DNA of 64,000 nt, taken from NCBI RefSeq assembly GCF_000172635.2, contig NC_018632.1, positions 1,116,001 to 1,180,000 of the forward strand. Reading direction: 5' to 3'. The DNA is from Alteromonas macleodii ATCC 27126 (GTDB taxonomy: Bacteria > Pseudomonadota > Gammaproteobacteria > Enterobacterales > Alteromonadaceae). Positions 19,519-29,385 of the stretch are shown here, one piece after another (the first letter of the stretch is position 1; the number at the start of each line of letters is the position of its first letter). Under the pieces are notes generated by a model. That model searched no databases, was not told where the DNA came from, and saw nothing but the letters and a program-made list of their open reading frames with translations. The translations under genes were made by a program, and so were the position numbers.

Positions 19519-20301
19519 ATGACTGCCAAAAAAAGTTTCAGCGAAAACGAAGTAAATGAAGCTAAAAAATGGGACCTACCTTTCGTTGATGACCCCACTG
19601 CACCCCGAGAAAACGAGCCGACCAACGCGTTAAACAAACGTTCGGACTGGAAGTATGAACCGCCTGAAGTTGAGGAAGAGATTAAGCCGCCTACCGCTGA
19701 AGAAATAGAAGCTATACGTCAGGCTGCTTATGATGAAGGTTATCAGGAAGGCAAAGAAAAAGGTTTTGAAGAAGGAAAAGCGCAAGGTCTTGAAGCAGGT
19801 TTAGCGGAAGGTAAAGAGCAAGGTCACACCGAAGGGCTTGAACAAGGGCTTGAAGAAGGCCGCCAGCAAATGACGGCACAAGCCGAAGTGTGGCAAATGC
19901 TTGCTGAAAAATTTCACGACCCACTCTCGCAAGCCAACGATGAAACCCGAGATCAATTGGTAAAACTCGCCGTTACTCTTGCAAAAGCAGTTATTAAAAC
20001 AGAGGTAAGTACTAACCAACAGGTTATAATGCAGGCGTTAAGCGAAGGTATTAAGGCGCTACCAATTAATCAAGCTGACTATCAAATTCATATGAATCCT
20101 GAAGATATTGAATTGGTAAAAGAGCATTTTGGTGAAGAGGAAATGACCAAAAAAGGCTGGAATTTGGTTGAAGCACCAGCAATGGAACGCGGTGGCTGTG
20201 ACATTACCACTGCGCAAAATGCCGTAGATGTGTCGATTGAGCGTCGATGCCGCGACGTTATCGATAAGTTTCTTTTAAACCAAGGTTTATCTGATGACTA
20301 G
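19519..20301 (+). CDS. fliH: Flagellar export stator protein FliH
   Basis: 260 residues. The central helix (about 70-120) is built from glycine-spaced repeats of the GYxEGxxxGxxxG kind ([23 protein letters not shown]), a hallmark of FliH. The C-terminal domain resembles the ATP-synthase delta/peripheral-stalk fold that holds FliI at the export gate. The N-terminus is acidic and proline-rich and probably contacts the C ring. The stop overlaps the fliI start by 8 bases, so the two are coupled. Confidence 0.92.
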   Translation: MTAKKSFSENEVNEAKKWDLPFVDDPTAPRENEPTNALNKRSDWKYEPPEVEEEIKPPTAEEIEAIRQAAYDEGYQEGKEKGFEEGKAQGLEAGLAEGKEQGHTEGLEQGLEEGRQQMTAQAEVWQMLAEKFHDPLSQANDETRDQLVKLAVTLAKAVIKTEVSTNQQVIMQALSEGIKALPINQADYQIHMNPEDIELVKEHFGEEEMTKKGWNLVEAPAMERGGCDITTAQNAVDVSIERRCRDVIDKFLLNQGLSDD

Positions 20302-21628
20302 CCCTTGGCATGCCCATTTTGAATCACTTACTAAACAAGTGACATCGCCACCCGTTGTTGCGGCGGGAAAATTAGTCCGGGGCATAGGGCTTACCCTTGA
20401 AGCTGTAGGTTGCCAGCTGCCGGTGGGCAGTCAATGTTTAGTGCAAACCATCGAAGGCGAAATAGAAGCTGAAGTGGTTGGCTTTGGTGATGATATTACC
20501 TATTTGATGCCCACTGAAGCGGTTCGCGGTATTGTGCCAGGGAGTCGCGTTATGCCGTTAAACCGGCAAAGCGGTTTGCCGGTAGGTATGGGACTGTTGG
20601 GACGTGTAGTCGATGGCAACGGTCAGCCACTTGACGGACTGGGTGAAATCAATGCCGAAGCGCGAGCTCCCACTACGCGTCCTCCTATGAACCCGCTCAT
20701 TCGCCGTCCAATCAACACCCCTATGGATGTTGGCGTACGTGCCATCAATGCGTTAAATACGGTTGGCGTTGGTCAGCGTATGGGGCTTTTTGCAGGAAGT
20801 GGCGTGGGTAAAAGTGTGCTACTTGGCATGATGACCCGAGGCTGTGAAGCCGATGTGGTCGTGGTTGGGCTTGTAGGTGAGCGTGGCCGAGAAGTAAAAG
20901 AGTTTATCCACGAAATACTGACAGAAGAAGAACGCCAACGGGCGGTTGTAGTGGCAGCCCCAGCCGATACTTCACCGCTTATGCGTTTAAAGGGCTGTGA
21001 GACGGCGGTAACTATCGCTGAATATTTTCGTGATAAAGGCATGAAAGTACTGCTGCTGATTGATTCTTTAACACGCTATGCCATGGCGCAGCGCGAGATT
21101 GCGTTGGCTGTGGGTGAGCCACCGGCCACAAAAGGTTATCCACCTTCGGTATTTGCTCGGCTTCCCGCTTTGGTTGAGCGTGCAGGTAACGGTAGCGAGC
21201 GCCAAGGCTCTATCACGGCTTTTTATACGGTGCTAACCGAAGGTGACGATTTGCAAGACCCCATTGCCGACGCCGCTCGCGCTATATTAGATGGTCACGT
21301 AGTGTTGTCGCGAACCCTTGCCGATAGCGGTCATTACCCTGCTATTGATATTGAGGCGTCAATAAGCCGTGTAATGCCTATGGTCGTGAGCGAAGAACAT
21401 CAATTGATGGCGCGTCGTATTCGACAAGTTTATTCAAACTACAAACAAAACCAAGACCTCATTTCTATTGGCGCTTATGCGAAAGGTTCAGACCCGCGTA
21501 TTGATCTGGCTATTCGCGCAGAGCCTGCAATCAACGCTTTATTGCAGCAAGGGATGAAGCAAGTCATACCGTATGACGAGAGCTTAGAAGGCATGGCTGC
21601 ACTGGCTAAAGGGCTGGGGCAAGGCTAA
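20294..21628 (+). CDS. fliI: Flagellum-specific ATPase FliI
   Basis: 444 residues, an F1-beta-like ATPase. Walker A is AGSGVGKS (167-174). [16 protein letters not shown] and the [19 protein letters not shown] segment (Walker B Asp) are family signatures. The C-terminus [15 protein letters not shown] segment matches FliI. It energises loading of chaperone-substrate complexes onto the export gate with FliH and FliJ. It begins inside fliH, and fliJ follows 72 bases after the stop. Confidence 0.95.
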   Translation: MTSPWHAHFESLTKQVTSPPVVAAGKLVRGIGLTLEAVGCQLPVGSQCLVQTIEGEIEAEVVGFGDDITYLMPTEAVRGIVPGSRVMPLNRQSGLPVGMGLLGRVVDGNGQPLDGLGEINAEARAPTTRPPMNPLIRRPINTPMDVGVRAINALNTVGVGQRMGLFAGSGVGKSVLLGMMTRGCEADVVVVGLVGERGREVKEFIHEILTEEERQRAVVVAAPADTSPLMRLKGCETAVTIAEYFRDKGMKVLLLIDSLTRYAMAQREIALAVGEPPATKGYPPSVFARLPALVERAGNGSERQGSITAFYTVLTEGDDLQDPIADAARAILDGHVVLSRTLADSGHYPAIDIEASISRVMPMVVSEEHQLMARRIRQVYSNYKQNQDLISIGAYAKGSDPRIDLAIRAEPAINALLQQGMKQVIPYDESLEGMAALAKGLGQG

Positions 21629-21700
21629 TGTATAGTGCTGCAATGCAAGTTAGCTTGCCTATGATCCAGAAGTCGTCAACTTTTCAAAAGGTATCGCATA

Positions 21701-22147
21701 ATGTCTAAACAACTAGAACGTTTAGCCGAATTCGAGCGCGAAAAAGAGCAGCGAGAAGCCCGATACTACAAACAGGCCCAACAGAACGTTAATCAGCAAA
21801 AGCAAAAGCTAACCAGTCTTGAGCAGTACCGCATTGACTACATAAAAGGTATTCAACAAACCGGTCAAGCAGGTGTTACCGCCACCTATTATCAGCAGCA
21901 TTTATCCTTCGTTGGAAAACTGGATAAAGCGTGCGAACAACAGATGCAAGTGATTGCTCGTGCACAAATGGCGGCGGATCAGCGAAAGCAACTTTGGCTA
22001 AAGCAACAACAAAAAGTGAAAGCTGTTACCTTGTTGCTAGATAAGAAAAAGTTGGCAGAGCAGAAAAAAGAAGCCAGAGCTGAGCAGGCCATGATGGATG
22101 AGTTTGCTACCCAACGATTTTTCAGAGCTAAGCGCTCGCCTTTCTGA
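21701..22147 (+). CDS. fliJ: Flagellar export protein FliJ
   Basis: 148 residues, almost wholly coiled coil and rich in Lys, Gln and Glu (LERLAEFEREKEQREARYYK, VNQQKQKLTSLEQYR). FliJ is an antiparallel coiled-coil that penetrates the FliI ring like the gamma subunit of F1 and carries chaperones. Identification rests on length, coiled-coil pattern and position after fliI rather than on catalytic motifs. It ends the fliE operon; a new sigma-54 promoter follows. Confidence 0.88.
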   Translation: MSKQLERLAEFEREKEQREARYYKQAQQNVNQQKQKLTSLEQYRIDYIKGIQQTGQAGVTATYYQQHLSFVGKLDKACEQQMQVIARAQMAADQRKQLWLKQQQKVKAVTLLLDKKKLAEQKKEARAEQAMMDEFATQRFFRAKRSPF

Positions 22148-22170
22148 TAATTAGTCGAGCCTCTGCCACT

Positions 22171-22188
22171 TTGGCTCAACCCTTGCAA
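22171..22188 (+). promoter_or_regulatory. Sigma-54 promoter upstream of fliK
   Basis: TTGGCTCAACCCTTGCAA has the GG-N10-GC spacing and a full TTGCA -12. It lies 24 bases after the fliJ stop, but about 310 bases before the fliK ATG, so the leader would be long. Confidence 0.75.
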
Positions 22189-22498
22189 AAACCATTTCAT
22201 AATGTACTAGCGCGACGTAATTACTTTGCAATCGCTACTACGGTAAATCATCGTTTCTTTGAGTTTCATCACACAGTATAGCGTTTGAAATTCAGCGAGG
22301 GCGACTAAGGGCAGTAGCGAAAAATCATAGCGATACATGCTGACTAAGTAATGCTAAGTGATTGTAATTAAAGTAAGCGTTGGTGGGTTTGCGATGAAAT
22401 GGCATCAAGTTTTTTGTAATAAAACGCCACGTGGATCATTCGCATCACGATACGTCTTCTTGGTGAAAGACGATTTAAATGTAGGACGGTAGGACAAT
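22189..22498 (+). other. Long leader between the sigma-54 site and fliK
   Basis: About 310 bases with no convincing reading frame. If transcription starts at the sigma-54 site this is a roughly 300-base 5' untranslated region. The DNA is AT-rich. AGGA at 22491-22494 serves fliK. I saw no strong long hairpin or known riboswitch pattern, but folding was not computed. Confidence 0.4.
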
Positions 22499-24802
22499 AT
22501 GCAACAAGTTGCCGCACATAAAACAGACATTGCCGCATTACCATTCTCTGCTTCTGGTACGGCGAAAGCCGTTGGAACGGGTATCGGAACTCAGCAACAA
22601 GCGAACAATGAAAATAACCAAGCATTTAACCGACTTTATCAAGACGCGAAAACGACCAAGTCAGATTTTGTTTTAAACGAAAAAGAAGATCAGGTTGCTC
22701 AATCTCGAACAGCAAACCGTTCGGACAGCGCGGCTCCCCAATCTTCAGTATCCAGTGACACGATCAAAAATGGTAAAGACCGCGATGCGGGACATACGGA
22801 TTTACCTGTTCGTGACGAAGTGACAGATATTCCAGCTGAGTCTGAAGCTGACTCTCACAATGCAAATCAAGAAGAAAATGCAACGCTTGATGCGCAAGGT
22901 TCAGCAACGACAACGCAGCCCTCGACTGACGGTGAAAATACCAATCTCGTTATTGACGACGCTGAAGGCGCCGTTGAACAAAAAAACGTGACCGACGCGC
23001 AGTATGTCATTGGAGAAGGCGGCAGGAAAGATGCCGAGGCTGGCGTTATTACCTCACCTGGCACGCCAGACGGAAAGCCAAGCAAAGACGACGGCGAGCC
23101 AGACTGGATTGCCTACGTCGAGACGGTAGCCAATCGTTTTGGAAAAAGTGATGAATCTTCAGGTGAATCAGGTACCACAGAAGATAAGAGTATCTCTGAA
23201 GCTGCAGGCGAGGCAGTTAACGTCGTATCTATAAAAGAAAGCGGAAAACTTTGGAAGCTTCCGGAGGATGTGGATACGAGCGATATGCCATCGGTCATGG
23301 CTCATCTTTTGTCGCAACTTAATAGTAACAATGATGGTGAATTAGCCATCGAATCCCTGTCGTCTGAAGCACAACAAACACTCACTGCACTAACTTCACT
23401 TCTTATTGGTGGCAACGCTAACAATCAACAGAGTGGAAGTGATAGTGAAGCGAACAATGCGTCTTCAAATGCGCAAACCGATATCAATACTAATTCAGAT
23501 AAAAAAGTAAAAAATGACAATGAGCTTTCAGCATTAATTGCCAAGCTCATGCAAACTGAGCACACAGAAAATCCCGAACAAGGTCTAGAGTCAGACACTG
23601 AAGCCGCAAATGCATTAAGCGGTATGTTAGAAACGTTAAATGGGCTATCTGAAAGCGGTAAAAAATCGGCCGATGAATCGCTCGTACTAAGTCTACTAGC
23701 AGATGAACTTAACAATATTCAGGCCAAATCTCTTGATGACAATCTCGCCGAGGCTCAAGAGTTATTGGCCGAGTTAACTTCAGAGGCAGCTGTTGCCGGC
23801 AGCGTGGCGGTAAATACAGCAGCATCAAACGACGCTAAATCAGTATCGTCTGAGGGGCTGTCAAACGTTGATAACAGCGGCGAGCAAACCAAGGTAGTTG
23901 ATTCTTTTGGTGCTACAGAAATCTCAAGCGACCTGCTTTCAGCGATAAGTGAGCTATCGCCACAAAGCGCGCAAAAGGCAACAGAAGCGTTTGCAGAGCG
24001 TGTAGTCGCGGCTCTGCCTGGTGGTGCACAGCAACAAGCGGTGAAGGCTAACATTATCGCTGGCATTAACGAGTTTCAGCAACAAGTCCAGCAAGGTAGA
24101 GAGCCTGGCATTGATTTATCAACTATTGTTGCCGATGCCGCAAAAGATGCTGCGGTAAGTGCTGATGTGGTTGCTTCAATGACAGCGCGTGTAGACGGTC
24201 AAGCCAGTCAATTCTTAAATTTGATGACGCAAACTCAAGCAAGTGCTCAACACGCTATTGCTGGATTGGTTAATCCAACTGAATCGGTTATGCAGGAAAA
24301 CTCTCAGCTTCGCGCTGAAGCGTCAAAAACTCAGCAGCAGTTTGAAGGTTTTGATAAAGCGGTCAATATTCATAAGAGCGACGGCCAGCAGCAGCTTAGT
24401 GAGAAAATTCGCTGGATGGTTAATGCGCGAAATACCATGGCTGAAATTCGCTTAGATCCTCCCGAGCTTGGCAGTATGCAGGTGAGAGTAAATGTGGCGG
24501 GTGACGCTGCAAGCGTGAGCTTTGTTGTGCAATCACAGCAAGCTAAAGATGCGTTGGCCGATGCTATGCCTAAGCTAAGGGATATGCTTTCAGAACAGGG
24601 TATTGAGTTAGGCGACGCCCAAGTTAGGAAAGATAATTCTTCTGGTCAAGAAAATGGCCAGCAACTTGCAGGAAGCAGTCACCAAGGTCAGGGAGCTGGG
24701 GATCGTGGAGAAAATGACGGTGTAGACGACACGGATGGCATGCGGGTTATTGAACACTCGATTTCGCGCGCGGACAAGGGCGGCATAGACTTTTACGCTT
24801 AA
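22499..24802 (+). CDS. fliK: Flagellar hook-length control protein FliK
   Basis: 767 residues, long for the family. The first ~580 residues are low complexity, acidic and rich in Ser, Asn, Ala and Glu, as expected of the unfolded ruler. The C-terminal Flg_hook domain (about 630-710) has the conserved MAEIRLDPPELGSMQVRV and SFVVQSQQAKDALADAMPKL segments, followed by a Gln/Gly-rich tail. FliK measures the hook and switches FlhB specificity from hook to filament substrates. It has its own sigma-54 promoter, apart from fliEFGHIJ. Confidence 0.9.
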   Translation: MQQVAAHKTDIAALPFSASGTAKAVGTGIGTQQQANNENNQAFNRLYQDAKTTKSDFVLNEKEDQVAQSRTANRSDSAAPQSSVSSDTIKNGKDRDAGHTDLPVRDEVTDIPAESEADSHNANQEENATLDAQGSATTTQPSTDGENTNLVIDDAEGAVEQKNVTDAQYVIGEGGRKDAEAGVITSPGTPDGKPSKDDGEPDWIAYVETVANRFGKSDESSGESGTTEDKSISEAAGEAVNVVSIKESGKLWKLPEDVDTSDMPSVMAHLLSQLNSNNDGELAIESLSSEAQQTLTALTSLLIGGNANNQQSGSDSEANNASSNAQTDINTNSDKKVKNDNELSALIAKLMQTEHTENPEQGLESDTEAANALSGMLETLNGLSESGKKSADESLVLSLLADELNNIQAKSLDDNLAEAQELLAELTSEAAVAGSVAVNTAASNDAKSVSSEGLSNVDNSGEQTKVVDSFGATEISSDLLSAISELSPQSAQKATEAFAERVVAALPGGAQQQAVKANIIAGINEFQQQVQQGREPGIDLSTIVADAAKDAAVSADVVASMTARVDGQASQFLNLMTQTQASAQHAIAGLVNPTESVMQENSQLRAEASKTQQQFEGFDKAVNIHKSDGQQQLSEKIRWMVNARNTMAEIRLDPPELGSMQVRVNVAGDAASVSFVVQSQQAKDALADAMPKLRDMLSEQGIELGDAQVRKDNSSGQENGQQLAGSSHQGQGAGDRGENDGVDDTDGMRVIEHSISRADKGGIDFYA

Positions 24803-24968
24803 CCACATCCCGTATGAATTATTACCAATAGGTCGCATAGAGAGAATACGTAAACGCTGCTATGTTTTGAATGAAGGGAGTGAGCAGTAGGTGGTATTAG
24901 AGGGTAATAGGAAGCGTGAAGACGCAAAAAATTACCCGTACACATATTGTTTTCCTCAAATAATGGCA

Positions 24969-24998
24969 TTGCCATTTTTGACGGAACCTTGATAATAC
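24969..24998 (+). promoter_or_regulatory. Possible sigma-70 promoter of fliL
   Basis: TTGCCA, an 18-base spacer, then TAATAC, 31 bases before the fliL ATG. There is no sigma-54 spacing in the 227-base fliK-fliL gap. Weak call, by eye only. Confidence 0.3.
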
Positions 24999-25029
24999 GT
25001 TTTTTCCGAGCATTACTGACGAGTTACAC

Positions 25030-25569
25030 ATGGCTGAAGAAGAATTACAAGTAGAAGAAGGCGGTAAAAAGAAAGGCAAAATGATGTTGATCATCATTAT
25101 CGCTGTGGTTCTTTTAGGAGGCGGTGCAGCTGCCTATTTCTTATTGTTCGCAGGCGGTGATGAGCCAGCAGCCGAACAGCTTGCCGAGACTGATGCCGCC
25201 GCAGCGGCTGCGAGTGCACCAGCATCAGCAGCAGGGAAAGCTGAAATGGGCACTGCGCTTTACGTAGCGATGCCACGACCATTTGTTTTTAACGTGCCGG
25301 GCGCAGGAAGAGACAGGTTGGTTCAGATAAAAGTGCAGTTGCTTGTGCGCGGTTCTGACAATGAAGAGCTGGCGAAGACGCATATACCGCTAATTGAAGG
25401 GACATTACTACAGGCTTTTAGTACTTCAAACGCAGACGATCTGGTTACCGAAGCCGGTAAAATTGAGCTTCGCGAGCAGGCAGTAACTGAAGTACAAAAA
25501 GCATTAAAGGACATTACGGGCAGCGATGTAGTTGAGCGCGTATTGTTCACTGGGTTTGTCATGCAGTAA
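25030..25569 (+). CDS. fliL: Flagellar basal body-associated protein FliL
   Basis: 179 residues. A Lys-rich cytoplasmic start is followed by one membrane segment (about 18-40, MMLIIIIAVVLLGGGAAAYF), an alanine-rich linker (about 48-70) and a periplasmic domain (RPFVFNVPGAGRDRLVQIKV onward) of the stomatin-like FliL fold. FliL surrounds the stator and supports torque under load. It is the first gene of fliLMNOPQR-flhB. Confidence 0.92.
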   Translation: MAEEELQVEEGGKKKGKMMLIIIIAVVLLGGGAAAYFLLFAGGDEPAAEQLAETDAAAAAASAPASAAGKAEMGTALYVAMPRPFVFNVPGAGRDRLVQIKVQLLVRGSDNEELAKTHIPLIEGTLLQAFSTSNADDLVTEAGKIELREQAVTEVQKALKDITGSDVVERVLFTGFVMQ

Positions 25570-25596
25570 TGCATTGACTAAGTAAGGTAGAAGACG

Positions 25597-26655
25597 GTGA
25601 GTGATTTATTATCTCAAGATGAAATCGATGCCCTATTACACGGGGTAGATGATGTAGAAGAAGAAGAGGTCGGCGGTAGCGACTCTGATGCTTCTACGCT
25701 CGAGTACGACTTCTCCTCGCAAGACAGAATTGTGCGTGGGCGTATGCCTACGCTTGAAATAGTTAATGAACGTTTCGCACGTCACATGCGTGTGAGTTTG
25801 TTCAACATGATGCGACGTTCAGCTGAAGTATCGATTAACGGTATTCAGATGATCAAGTTTGGCGAATATATTCATACGTTATTCGTTCCAACGAGTTTGA
25901 ACATGGTGCGTTTCCGTCCACTTAAAGGTACGGGGCTTATCACCATGGAAGCCCGCTTGGTATTTATTCTGGTAGACAACTTCTTTGGTGGTGATGGTCG
26001 CTATCATGCGAAAATTGAAGGCCGGGAGTTTACGCCAACGGAGCGCCGTATTATCCAGATGCTGCTTAAAATAATCTTTGAAGATTATAAAGAAGCCTGG
26101 GCACCAGTCATGGATGTGTCGTTTGAATATTTGGACTCAGAAGTAAACCCTGCGATGGCGAACATTGTGAGCCCGACCGAGGTGGTGGTCATCAGCTCGT
26201 TCCATATCGAACTAGATGGCGGCGGTGGCGACTTCCACGTGTCCTTGCCATACTCAATGTTAGAGCCCATTCGCGAATTGCTTGATGCAGGTGTTCAAAG
26301 CGATAAAGAAGATACAGACTTACGTTGGAGTAAGGCCCTTCGCGATGAAATCATGGACGTTAAAGTAGCGTTAACTACGCATATGCTAGACGTTGATGTA
26401 CCGCTTCGCGATGTGATGGAGTTTAAACCTGGCGATATCATCCCTGTGGAGATGCCAGAAACCATCACAGTATTAATTGAAGATTTACCCACGTTCAGGG
26501 CTAAATTAGGTCGCAGTCGCGACAATTTGGCACTGAAAATTGTAGAGAAGATTGCAAGACCGACTTCAGTGAAGTCTGAGCTACAGTTATTAACCCGCGG
26601 TGGGCGCATTATTGATAATGACGCAGAACTGCAAGTACTCGAAGAAGACCTGTAA
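25597..26655 (+). CDS. fliM: Flagellar motor switch protein FliM
   Basis: 352 residues with a GTG start preceded by AAGGTAG. The N-terminal peptide LLSQDEIDALLHG is the CheY-P docking site. The middle CheC-like domain includes GEYIHTLFVPTSLNMVRF and LVDNFFGGDGR, and the C-terminal SpoA domain ends the protein. It is the C-ring component that switches rotation sense on binding CheY-P. The docking peptide closely resembles the CheZ C-terminus and three repeats in CheA of this window (see findings). Confidence 0.96.
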   Translation: MSDLLSQDEIDALLHGVDDVEEEEVGGSDSDASTLEYDFSSQDRIVRGRMPTLEIVNERFARHMRVSLFNMMRRSAEVSINGIQMIKFGEYIHTLFVPTSLNMVRFRPLKGTGLITMEARLVFILVDNFFGGDGRYHAKIEGREFTPTERRIIQMLLKIIFEDYKEAWAPVMDVSFEYLDSEVNPAMANIVSPTEVVVISSFHIELDGGGGDFHVSLPYSMLEPIRELLDAGVQSDKEDTDLRWSKALRDEIMDVKVALTTHMLDVDVPLRDVMEFKPGDIIPVEMPETITVLIEDLPTFRAKLGRSRDNLALKIVEKIARPTSVKSELQLLTRGGRIIDNDAELQVLEEDL

Positions 26656-26672
26656 GGTAGAGGGGAGTTCCC

Positions 26673-27080
26673 ATGAGTGAAGACGGTATGGACGATTGGG
26701 CAGCGGCAATGGCCGAACAAGCCGAATCTGAAGCGGAACAAGAGGCTGGCGATAACGAAGACGTACAAGTTGCTGAACTTGACGAATTAACTGACGACGC
26801 GCCGATTACGCAAGAAGAAAAGAAAAAGCTAGATACCATTCTAGATATACCTGTGACTATTTCGATGGAAGTCGGTCGTAGTCAAATAAGTATCCGAAAT
26901 CTGCTACAGTTGAACCAGGGTTCTGTGGTGGAGCTGGATCGTGTTGCCGGTGAGCCACTAGATGTATTAGTTAATGGCACGTTGATTGCTCATGGAGAAG
27001 TAGTAGTGGTCAACGACAAATTCGGTATTCGATTAACGGATGTTATTAGTCAAATTGAGAGAATCAAGAAGCTCAGATAA
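26673..27080 (+). CDS. fliN: Flagellar motor switch protein FliN
   Basis: 135 residues. An acidic, disordered N-terminus (about 1-50) precedes a SpoA domain (ILDIPVTISMEVGRSQISIR, GSVVELDRVAGEPLDVLVNG) that dimerises at the base of the C ring and docks FliH-FliI. The start at 26673 has GGGGAG upstream. Confidence 0.95.
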   Translation: MSEDGMDDWAAAMAEQAESEAEQEAGDNEDVQVAELDELTDDAPITQEEKKKLDTILDIPVTISMEVGRSQISIRNLLQLNQGSVVELDRVAGEPLDVLVNGTLIAHGEVVVVNDKFGIRLTDVISQIERIKKLR

Positions 27081-27108
27081 AACTTCTTATAAAGTAAGGG
27101 GTTGCGCA

Positions 27109-27561
27109 ATGCTGCCCCTTTTATTTAGCCAGATAGCCGTCGCGCAGTCGACCCAGTCAATCACCAATCCCACGTCGGTACTGTCAATTTTCCTATCCTT
27201 GCTCGTCGTCGTTGGCGTCATTTTCGCCCTGGCTTATGTGATGCGTCGATTTAATGTCACTGCGATGGGTGGAAATCAAATGAAAGTCGCGGCCAGCATG
27301 GTTGTTGGCACAAAAGAAAAAATCATGGTGATTCAGGTAGGTGAAGAGCAGCACCTCATTGGTGTAACCAGTCACAACATCTCTCATTTAAGCAAATTAG
27401 ATAAGAATCTCGATGTGCCTGTGAAAGGTGTGAACAAAACCACAGGCGAGCAACAAAATGGTGCCGATGCGTTTAAACAAAAACTTGTTGCTGCCATGGC
27501 GGGAAAGCTCAACCCGAATATAGAAAAGAATAAAACAAAGGAAGAGTCGAGAGATGCGTAA
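27109..27561 (+). CDS. fliO: Flagellar biosynthesis protein FliO
   Basis: 150 residues from the ATG at 27109, chosen because AAGGGG lies about eight bases upstream; a longer frame from 27040 would overlap fliN. The N-terminus [14 protein letters not shown] resembles a short signal-like segment, followed by the membrane helix SILVVVGV-like stretch (about 27-46) and a cytoplasmic basic tail. FliO helps assemble the FliP ring of the export gate. It overlaps fliP by 8 bases. Confidence 0.88.
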   Translation: MLPLLFSQIAVAQSTQSITNPTSVLSIFLSLLVVVGVIFALAYVMRRFNVTAMGGNQMKVAASMVVGTKEKIMVIQVGEEQHLIGVTSHNISHLSKLDKNLDVPVKGVNKTTGEQQNGADAFKQKLVAAMAGKLNPNIEKNKTKEESRDA

Positions 27562-28309
27562 GTTTGCCTGGCTACTTTTAATACTGCCCTTATTACTTCT
27601 CGTTGAGCCCGCCTATGCTCAACAGGGGATTTCTGCAGTCACGGTGACAACCAATCAAGATGGTTCTCAAGACTACACCATGACGCTTCAAGCGCTGTTT
27701 ATCATGACGGCGCTAAGCCTTATTCCTGCGTTTATCATGATGATGACCTCTTTCACGCGTATTATTGTGGTGTTGTCTATTTTGCGTCAGGCGATTGGCT
27801 TACAGCAATCACCGTCAAACCAGATACTCATTGGCGTTAGTTTGTTTCTATCCATGTTTATTATGGCGCCGGTGTTTGAAGAGGTGAACGAGCGAGCTTT
27901 ACAGCCTTACCTTAACGAGCAACTCACCAGTTTAGACGCTTTGGAGCAAGCCAAAGGCCCTATGCGCGCATTCATGCTTTCACAAACAAGGGTAAAAGAC
28001 TTAGAAACGTTTGTACGGATAGCCGGAGACGAAGGAAAATACGCTGACACCAATGAAGTACCGCTGACCATCCTTATTCCGGCTTTTGTAACCAGTGAAC
28101 TTAAAACCGCGTTTCAAATTGGTTTTATGCTATTTATTCCCTTTCTTATTATTGACTTGGTGGTAGCGTCTATATTGATGGCTATGGGTATGATGATGCT
28201 TTCACCTATGATTGTATCCTTGCCGTTTAAACTCATGTTGTTCGTGTTGGTTGATGGTTGGAACCTGATTTTCGGTACATTGGCGACCAGCTTCGGTATG
28301 GGCGTCTAG
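27554..28309 (+). CDS. fliP: Flagellar export gate protein FliP
   Basis: 251 residues. A cleavable signal peptide (about 1-22, [17 protein letters not shown]) is followed by a membrane helix with the conserved [20 protein letters not shown], a periplasmic loop (about 100-180) and two C-terminal helices ([20 protein letters not shown]). It forms the FliP5 ring of the export gate. fliQ follows after 8 bases. Confidence 0.96.
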   Translation: MRKFAWLLLILPLLLLVEPAYAQQGISAVTVTTNQDGSQDYTMTLQALFIMTALSLIPAFIMMMTSFTRIIVVLSILRQAIGLQQSPSNQILIGVSLFLSMFIMAPVFEEVNERALQPYLNEQLTSLDALEQAKGPMRAFMLSQTRVKDLETFVRIAGDEGKYADTNEVPLTILIPAFVTSELKTAFQIGFMLFIPFLIIDLVVASILMAMGMMMLSPMIVSLPFKLMLFVLVDGWNLIFGTLATSFGMGV

Positions 28310-28317
28310 GAGGGCTT

Positions 28318-28587
28318 ATGTCACCAGAAGTCTTTGTAGAAATACTGCGAGAAGCCATGTTCATGGTTATTGTGTTGGTATCTGCGGTGATTGTTCCAAG
28401 CTTGATCGTAGGTCTAGTTGTTGCTGTTTTCCAGGCGGCGACAAGTATCAACGAACAGACCATGAGTTTCTTGCCCCGCTTGCTTGTTACGCTTCTCGCA
28501 TTGAGCTGGGGAGGCAACTGGTTGGTGCAACAGCTTATGGACTTTACTTTCAGAATGGTTGATATGATCCCGCAGGTTGTGGGATAG
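28318..28587 (+). CDS. fliQ: Flagellar export gate protein FliQ
   Basis: 89 residues from the ATG at 28318. AGGAGGG is immediately upstream, while a longer in-frame start at 28258 lies inside fliP. Two membrane helices (about 15-40, MVIVLVSAVIVPSLIVGL; about 52-75) and the conserved FQAATSINEQTMSFLPRL between them are typical. It packs around FliP/FliR in the export gate. Confidence 0.95.
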   Translation: MSPEVFVEILREAMFMVIVLVSAVIVPSLIVGLVVAVFQAATSINEQTMSFLPRLLVTLLALSWGGNWLVQQLMDFTFRMVDMIPQVVG

Positions 28588-28599
28588 AAGGCTAAAGCT

Positions 28600-29379
28600 G
28601 TGGAAGTCGAACTTGCGACCATCAATCAATTTCTAGCAGACATGCTGCTGCCGTTTATGCGCATTAGCGGCTTATTCGTGGCCATGATTGGCTTGAGTGC
28701 TAAATCCATTCCCCCGCAGGTAAGAGCCTTGTTGGGTATAATGCTCACGCTCATTATCATGCCGGTAGTGCCTCCGTCACCCATAGAAAATTTGGTGGAT
28801 GTGGGCACATTTTTAATCGTTGTTCAGCAATTACTTATTGGCATTGCTATTGGTTTTATATCAATGATGGTGCTCAATACCTTTGTGCTTGCTGGCCAAG
28901 TTATAGCAATGCAAACCGGTTTGGGCTTTGCGTCTATTGTTGACCCAGTCAATGGTATTAACGTGCCAGCGGTAGGTCAGTTTTATCTGATATTGGCGAC
29001 TTTGTTGTTTTGGACTTTGGATGGGCATTTGTCCATGATCCAAATGATAGTCATGAGCTTTGAGGCGTTTCCCATAGGCGAAGCATGGTGGACCGGTGAA
29101 CAGTTCCGCGATATTGCCCATTGGGCCGGCTGGATGTTTATATCGGCAGTGACCCTCTCCCTTGCGCCAATCGTCTCGCTGCTTATCGTGAACTTGGCGT
29201 TTGGCGTAATGACCAAAGCTGCACCACAGCTAAACATTTTTAGTATTGGTTTTTCCATTGCTCAGGTAATGGGATTACTGATTATTTGGATAACACTTGA
29301 TAACTTTACTGCACACTTCGAAACCCAATGGTTTAGAGCCGAACAGTTTATGTGTGAACTATTGAATATTTGTTCGTAG
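28600..29379 (+). CDS. fliR: Flagellar export gate protein FliR
   Basis: 259 residues with a GTG start. Five or six membrane helices can be seen, including LPFMRISGLFVAMIGLS, LLIGIAIGFISMMVLNTFVL and a C-terminal MGLLIIWITL. The GQVIAMQTGLGFASIVDP segment is conserved in FliR. It completes the FliPQR export channel. The start lies 12 bases after fliQ, and flhB starts 6 bases after the stop. Confidence 0.95.
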   Translation: MEVELATINQFLADMLLPFMRISGLFVAMIGLSAKSIPPQVRALLGIMLTLIIMPVVPPSPIENLVDVGTFLIVVQQLLIGIAIGFISMMVLNTFVLAGQVIAMQTGLGFASIVDPVNGINVPAVGQFYLILATLLFWTLDGHLSMIQMIVMSFEAFPIGEAWWTGEQFRDIAHWAGWMFISAVTLSLAPIVSLLIVNLAFGVMTKAAPQLNIFSIGFSIAQVMGLLIIWITLDNFTAHFETQWFRAEQFMCELLNICS

Positions 29380-29385
29380 GAAAAC

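Noticed and set aside
19730..19870. DNA repeat or collagen-like insertion in fliH
   Set aside because: The glycine-spaced repeat is a normal feature of the FliH central helix.
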